DNA of 64,000 nucleotides from Acanthaster planci (lineage: Eukaryota; Echinodermata; Asteroidea; Valvatida; Acanthasteridae). The notes under the pieces are model-generated. The model was not told the origin of the DNA and searched no databases. It saw nothing but the letters and a program-made list of their open reading frames with translations. A program made the position numbers and the translations under genes. The stretch covers positions 2,055,922 through 2,119,921 of the forward strand of contig NW_019091486.1 in the NCBI RefSeq assembly GCF_001949145.1. The letters are read 5' to 3'. This document shows positions 57,631-64,000 of this stretch, one piece after another; position 1 is the stretch's first letter; every line of letters begins with the position of its first letter.

Positions 57631-60600
57631 GTACGTGGGGGAATGCGGGAGCTCAACTCTGTCAAGGAAGCGGCGGGAGGCCAAACTGACAAGAAGATGT
57701 GCATTAAAATTTTCAAGAGAATGAGGAAATGCATCATCAGCAGGCATGCCTCAGCTTGGAGGATAACAGATGGGGTGAAGTAAACTGTACATAACTCCTG
57801 TCTCAGGACCGTTTGAGACCCACAAGGGATCTCCTCTAACGCAGAGTTTGCAGCCTGTAAACCTAACACTGTTGCCTATTATGGTGGGAGTGATAATGTG
57901 ATTAAGGGATATAGTAATGTCTCATGTGCATGTAGATGACTTAATGCCCTGGCTACCTCTCTGCCTGAGAGGCTGCAGAAACCTGTGATGGAGGTTTAAG
58001 TGTTATTTAAACTTGTAAAAAGTCTAGATTTTTTTCATTTTTATCCTTTTGGAGGGAAAATTGATCGAAGTGATTATGGTGAAATGCTATCAAGTGTACC
58101 GTATGTTTACATAATTATGATGTCCAGAGTACTGAAGTGAATATGTCATGCGCACACTTAAGTGTGTAAAAGGCATTTGCGCGAGAAACAGCGCACAAAC
58201 CAACATGCATGCATTCTCCGTTCGTTTACACTAAACTTCCTAGTTCATAATGACATCACACTTTGGTACTCTACGTGTAAGTCTCTTGGCATTCACAGAA
58301 ATGTTTTGGATATGGAATACAATTCATACCCACTCCACATTCATGATTAGTTATACTGTTTGAATGAGTGATTGAAGGATGTAACTGTGCTAAGAATGTA
58401 CAGGATGATCCAATAAGAACTACAGTAGACGTGCGTATTAACGGTGTCGTGTTAATTAAAATTTGGTGTCTTAGCCTTTCAAGTATTCCAAATATTGGCA
58501 GATAATAGAACCCCTGAAGCTTTTCCTTGACCTATATGAGGAACACAAATTGTACTGCACAGTCTTTGAGTTTGACCTTTTGCCCAAAGACCTTAAGAGA
58601 ATAATCTGAATTCAGGTCATGTTAATTTTTCAGGGAGTTTTCTGTTTACATTTACCTGAATATTTTCTTGCAGTCCCAGAAAGAGTTGGGCTGAGGTTTA
58701 AGAAAAATAACATAAACCTCACAGTGCCTTCATGGAAATATATGTAACCTAAAACCATTTGAATATGTATGCCGATTTTCCACCACCCTTGTGTGATCAC
58801 ATTTTGTTTGCCTATCTGTGCTGCTAAACTCTTTAGGAATCAGCTGTTTGCCTTCTCAGCATGCCTCTTAGCTCTCTGATTACCAGCAAGAGTCTGTTTG
58901 CTCAGGTCTTTGTTACAGCAATCAATGCTCACATAAATGGACAATGAGAAAGCGATTGAAGTGATCTGATTTTTCATACAAGGACAGTGATGAACAGCAC
59001 ATGCTGTTGCCACATACAGTTATGTACATGTACATATGGTACCTGGTGTGGATATTTTACATGTATTTACATGCATGTAGCGGTACTTTGTTTCTCTGTG
59101 AGAAACTTTTCATTTTTCAGGCACATTGAAAAACACTTGAAGCCGGATTTTTACCAATGACCTCCTTGATTGTCAGTCAATTTGCTGCTGAAATCTCGCA
59201 CCTTGTTTTTCAGAGAGGGAGAAATGGTGTTTGTGGAAGGAAGACAGGTCCATGTAGCATCTTCATAATCCACACTGTGTTGACATTTTCTGGCAGGTCT
59301 CCAGAAATACCATAGCATTTGTGCGCTTAAAAATGAAAAAAATTGTAATTAATTTAGCAACTTTTCATCGTAAATACTTCAACAAAATACATTGAAGTTA
59401 ACTCATGTATAAATTGTCACTTATCTTTCCACTTCTTAAGTCTTAATTATGGTCCAAGCAATGAACAATTGACATATTCTCTAACCAAGAAAATTGTTCA
59501 AGAATCAGTGATTTTTGAAATATTGAATTTTTGGGGGGTTCTCCCATTAGATTTTATTTGTATGTGGTACTTGTGTGCATACATGTATATGTACGGGTAC
59601 GTGTCACTCTGTACACGTTCATGCGTAGCATACGTATTTGATGACAGAGCTTTTGTTAGTTCATGGGTGGACCCACCATCTGGTCCGTCATGAATATTGA
59701 TTTTCTTTTATTTCTGCAATCTACCTCGCCCAATAACTCCCACGCCTGCTGATAAGTACATGTCCGTTGTTTCTCCCTTCTGCATGTACATGTATGCCGG
59801 GAGCCTCAATCAGATCGACGTGCTTGTTTAAATGTAAATAACCATTTGCTAAATACAAACATAGAGATCCATGCATATACTAATACAAGTGTGGTAAAAA
59901 TTGGCTTATTTGTACCAGCTTTATGTACCTAAAGTAAGGGCTGGTATAACATTTCACAGTGTACAACATGTGCAAGCCTGCTGTTGTGATTTTTAAAAGT
60001 CTGAAGTATCATAATTCCGTGAAAAAGGTCAAGTTTTGGTTGATACATGTACAATATGAAAAATAAGTCTGTTTTTTAAGCAGAGCTAAGTACTTTAATT
60101 GGCTACAGATCACTATGATTTAAACAAAATCAATTTGGTGACAAGTTTAAGTGGAAATTTTCGAACTGTTCTGTGCATAAAGCTCACGTTAGAGCTTCAA
60201 TCAAGAATTAAAGTAGTAATTAATTGTTACAAATTATGCACACATGTTAAGGGATGTTGTCCTTGGAAGCAGATGCATTTTATTCTGATGCAAACAATGG
60301 TTTTGCATTTAGGTTCAATCTTACATTCAAGCACATTTTTAAAAACAATTTTTTTCATTTAACTTACATGTATATGGGTATGCATGCAAAACCAAGAATA
60401 CATTTGCTTCATATTTTTACGGTACCAAATCTTAAAGTTTTTTTTTTTCACTTCCCTTGTCATACTGATTCATGGTGTGCAGCTAAGTGGTTGAGAAGTG
60501 GCTAAGTTGTTAACTGGTTGAATATAACAGCAAAGAGAGGTCAGCATTTGGTTCAAATGGAATTAACACTTGAAAGGGTTCTGACAAACATGTCCGTTGA

Positions 60601-63515
60601 ACCCTTTTAAATTACATCCAAACTACACCTGTACAATAGGCACATTTTTTCTTCCCCTTTCTCCAATTTTACTTTTTCCTAAAATTACTCCCTCCCCCTC
60701 CCCCCCAAAAAAACTTTGGTTTCACTTTTCAAAATACAGCAGGTCTGGGAGCAGGAAGGATAACTCTTTTTCCTCAACAAAAGGAAGCCAAGACAACAAA
60801 TATACATGTACATCCATAAAAAGTATATACCTGCAGCATTGATACTGTATACAGTACATGAATGGTGGCAAATGCAGATCCGTACAAGCTTACCAATATG
60901 AATCCCTATTCTGCCGTGCATCCATTACAAAATATTACAGGCTATTTGCACTTGTAATGACTACATGTGCGATGCACCCAATTTTACGGAACATATAATT
61001 TTATCACCAGAGATAAATACACATACAAACTTAGCGGTATGTGTTTGACAACTGCATGAACATGTACATGTATGCACATTGTAAATCTGTCCTGACAACA
61101 TTGAGATATTTCTGTCTAGACTGAAGATCCTTTCCTTTAAATCGATACAACATGCAGACACATTTTTCAAAATGGGAGTCGGCATTACATTAATTCACAT
61201 CTGGGAAATTTCATTTAAGAATGCCTACGTGTAATGTTTATGTACATGTACTGCTTCTGACTTGTAATGGTATGTGTCATATTTTGCGGTATTTCCCCTC
61301 CCCCACCCCAACGACTTTTGTCTCATTCTTTCCTTGTGATCTTTTCTAAAAAAAAAAAAACCAAACCCGCATCTTGACCAACTCTTAACCATGGTGACAA
61401 GCTGACGTGTTGCTAGTGATGCAGACAGGTTTTATGGATGTGCATAATCTGCTACTTGATTTCTTCTTCAGTCATCATAAACATGTAGTAATGGACACAG
61501 ACAGTATAATGTATGTGATTGAAGACAGCATGGAGACTGCTCCAAGCCTTTAGAACCTGCTTTAGAACCTGTTCAATGTCCATCACCTCGTTCATTCAAT
61601 ACTTTTAAGTTACAGCATTAATATAACACGCACGTGTATGTTGTGAGCGCATGAGCAATGAGATTACTCCATATAGGAGCTTTACTTGCCAAACTAATGG
61701 ATGATCAGGATGTCGTAAGGGAAATCATGTGCTGAATGGCCATGTGTCCATTTGTTTAATTAATTAAAAATAGTGTTGTAGTTGGAAACTCTCCGGCTGA
61801 GCAGTTTTTCTACCTGGGGCATTTCCAGGGAGAAGGGCAAAGCACTCACAAGCAATAACCGTTATATTTAGTGGAAAGGGGTCAATTTATATGGCTTTTG
61901 AAGAAATCCTTCTTTCACTTTTGTCCTGTTTTTCCTTTTTTGGGGGGGGCCTCCTTATGCCCCTCCCCCCTAGCATTATAGTTTATCAGGCACAAATTTT
62001 TGATTTCAGATATCTGTGGACAAGTTTTTTTAAAGAGGCTGACGGCATATTTAAAACAGCACTGTAGCAGTTGTTAAGATGTGAGTCATTAGGGAATTGG
62101 GATTAAAAAATTCAGTCCACATGTAGACGAGTTATAGGGCCGATGCAATAAAAATTGTTGGCCTCGTTTTCTGTAAACACATTTAGAATTATTGCCCCTT
62201 GGTATATTTATAAAGGCCAACACTATGCATTTATCACGGTCATGTTTCAGTGCTAACTGAAATAAACCAGAGCGGGCACATTTAGGTTGAAGTACGTACC
62301 CGGCAAAGCTCTCGGAATTTTTGGAGCAGAAGCACTTGAAAGATGTTGACTTCATCCTTCAAACCTTGAAAAAAAAATGCAATTTGCAATGTACATGTAG
62401 ATTGAAGCTATTCTCTGCAGAGCATTGTGACATGTTTTATAGATACATGTAGTGATTCTCTCTCTGGCAGATTCCCAATTGATCGGTGCCTTTATTACAT
62501 GTACATGTTCCTTAATTTCCTGTGGGACTGAGAATTACCCGAAGATTGTAGTTCCTTTGTGCACAGTCGATTTTTCTGTGTATTATTTTCTTTCAAGTAC
62601 TCTGACGTCAGAAAGTTAAATCATTTCATCAAAGTCCGTCTCTATGACCTGCAGTGTCATGTATTGAGTTTCATAAGATGAACTGCAGACGCACAACGTG
62701 CATCCGTCACCACTCCCACGCGTGTGCTTACAGTGGAACTTCAACATGCAATTAAGTTATTGGTAATCTCCCTGTTGGAACTGAATAGCTACCGCATAGA
62801 TCAGGGGTGTGAGAATTCAGCTTTTTAGCTTTTTTTGTATGTAGATGTCGACCCTGAATTCCAGCTTTTTTGTACAACTGGTCTGTACAGAAGTATGGGA
62901 GCTTTTTACATTTCAGCTTTTTGCTTGCTGTTTTCAGCAATTTTAAGTGGCCACTCACACCCCAGGGATATGGACATGTGCCTGGTTGAATTGAATGGAA
63001 AGTGCAGATGATGTATTCTAACCCAAGGGAAAAAAAACGTTTGCCATCAGCGTTATGCAAAATTTGTTTGTCAGTTTGTTTATTTATTTTTTCAATTCCC
63101 CGTTGTTTTCAAACAAAGTGGTACAGTTTACATTTACCTTAATATATTATCTAGGGTTAAAGTACAGTATACCTGTAAGGACTGATCCTTAAGTAGTTAC
63201 ATGTAAAAGAACATGTACAGTGTACCAGTAACTTTGTTGAATGTGAAAACTTGTAATTTGGATGCTGGTAGTAAAGTTTAGTTGATGTGTGAAACTTGAT
63301 CAGACATACAGCTGTACATGTACTAGGCTAAAGTGACTGGTGTGACTTCTAGACCGCTTTCGTTATTGAGTCTAGGGGTACAAAGTCAGTCATTTGAGTG
63401 GATTTATATGCATAGCCATCTCGGCATGGGCTCTTGCCTCCCTCACACTTTGCCATCACTTCAAGTCCTTGTGCCTGACTGCATACACTGTAATGCTCAT
63501 CCCTCCATCCCTCAG
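57631..63515 (+). other. Unexplained AT-rich stretch
   Basis: About 5.9 kb with ACATGTA words, a poly-A run near 61349-61361, a G-run near 61942 and pyrimidine patches (60645-60705, 61300-61330). No coding segment, RNA gene or clear repeat was recognised. Confidence 0.45.
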
Positions 63516-63598
63516 CCCACCCAGGATGCCGCAGGTGTTGCTAGGCAACTGTCACCGCTCTCTCGGGAGCACCTCATCAAGGAAGCCTTTCCAGCCGG
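63516..63598 (+). CDS. Candidate exon of the second gene
   Basis: The acceptor ATCCCTCCATCCCTCAG and donor GTGAGA (63599) bound 83 nt of higher GC content. In phase 0, which fits the 57630 end, it reads PTQDAAGVARQLSPLSREHL and IKEAFPA, with two bases of Gly. A second frame is open too, so this is tentative. No family is recognised. Confidence 0.3.
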
Positions 63599-64000
63599 GT
63601 GAGAGAATCCCTCCAGCAGGTGACTGTGTCAATAATTATGGCACTCATCTGTGCCAAGAGCCACAGCATCACGGGGAGAAATTGGTGGGGCCTGTCCCGA
63701 TCCCTTCTCTGAAGATAAGAGTGCGTCTGTCATCACCAGTCATTGACTGGTACTCTGTCTTTGTTCATCATTAGAGGGAGTTATTGGAGAGTCTTATGAA
63801 AGGGAGTGTTTGTCTATTTGTTTGATATGTTGGTTGTTTTCCAGTTAATTTGTTGGCATTTGTAAGTTGGCATCTGCAGTCATGCAGCAATAAGGACGAT
63901 TATGAACGGCTTCATTCGGACAAATCCTGTAATATTTTGTAAACTAGAGACAGACAAATATACATGTAGCATTTCCTTATCATGCCTAAAACTATATAAC
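63599..64000. other. Right edge of window
   Basis: A moderately GC-rich patch to about 63720, then AT-rich sequence. If the candidate exon is real this is intron. Nothing else is supported. Confidence 0.4.

Overview
This is eukaryotic (animal) genomic DNA: GT-AG introns, AT-rich non-coding sequence, abundant short inverted-repeat elements, minisatellites and two assembly gaps. It is dominated by one plus-strand gene, a KAT6 (MOZ/MORF, MYST-family) histone acetyltransferase. The protein resembles vertebrate KAT6A and KAT6B about equally. With the dense TACATGTA-type words, this suggests an invertebrate, possibly an echinoderm or other invertebrate deuterostome. The species assignment is inference only.

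KAT6 occupies about 186-37869 and its 3' UTR probably runs to about 41 kb. I assembled 18 exons by matching splice sites and codon phase. They join without a break into an open frame of 2535 codons that ends at a TAG at 37867-37869. The N-terminus lies upstream of the window. In order, the exons encode a double PHD finger (186-2834), a separate C2HC zinc finger (10048-10557), a proline/serine/lysine-rich linker with two DGLS-type motifs (10529-11586), the MYST acetyltransferase domain (20220-24025), basic and acidic linkers, and one 4-kb terminal exon. That last exon holds GWPKG/basic motifs, an acidic region, 24 Ser-Pro dipeptides in a CSP-rich array, Gln/His tracts and a conserved C-terminus. 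The C2HC finger is the most unusual protein feature, because this finger is typical of KAT7/HBO1 and is not in the KAT6 architectures I know.

Introns hold two copies of a ~240-bp inverted-repeat element (8.58 kb, 23.33 kb), one copy of a second MITE-like family (13.51 kb, second copy at 54.37 kb), elements bounded by TTAACCCTAA (17.7 kb, 24.9 kb), a decayed Tc1/mariner relic (29.0-29.9 kb), a 20-bp minisatellite spanning an 857-bp gap, and a 170-bp palindrome between direct repeats.

A second plus-strand gene appears to begin at about 42.1 kb. A CpG-rich segment with an NRF1-like site leads into a non-coding exon with a GTAAGT donor at 42410. An exon at 51073-51358 contains a start codon and a clear signal peptide. 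Two weaker candidate exons at 57.5 and 63.5 kb are phase-compatible with it. Most of this gene probably lies past the window's right edge, and I do not recognise its product. Its first intron holds a 42-bp minisatellite (45.4 kb) related to the 17.7-kb element.
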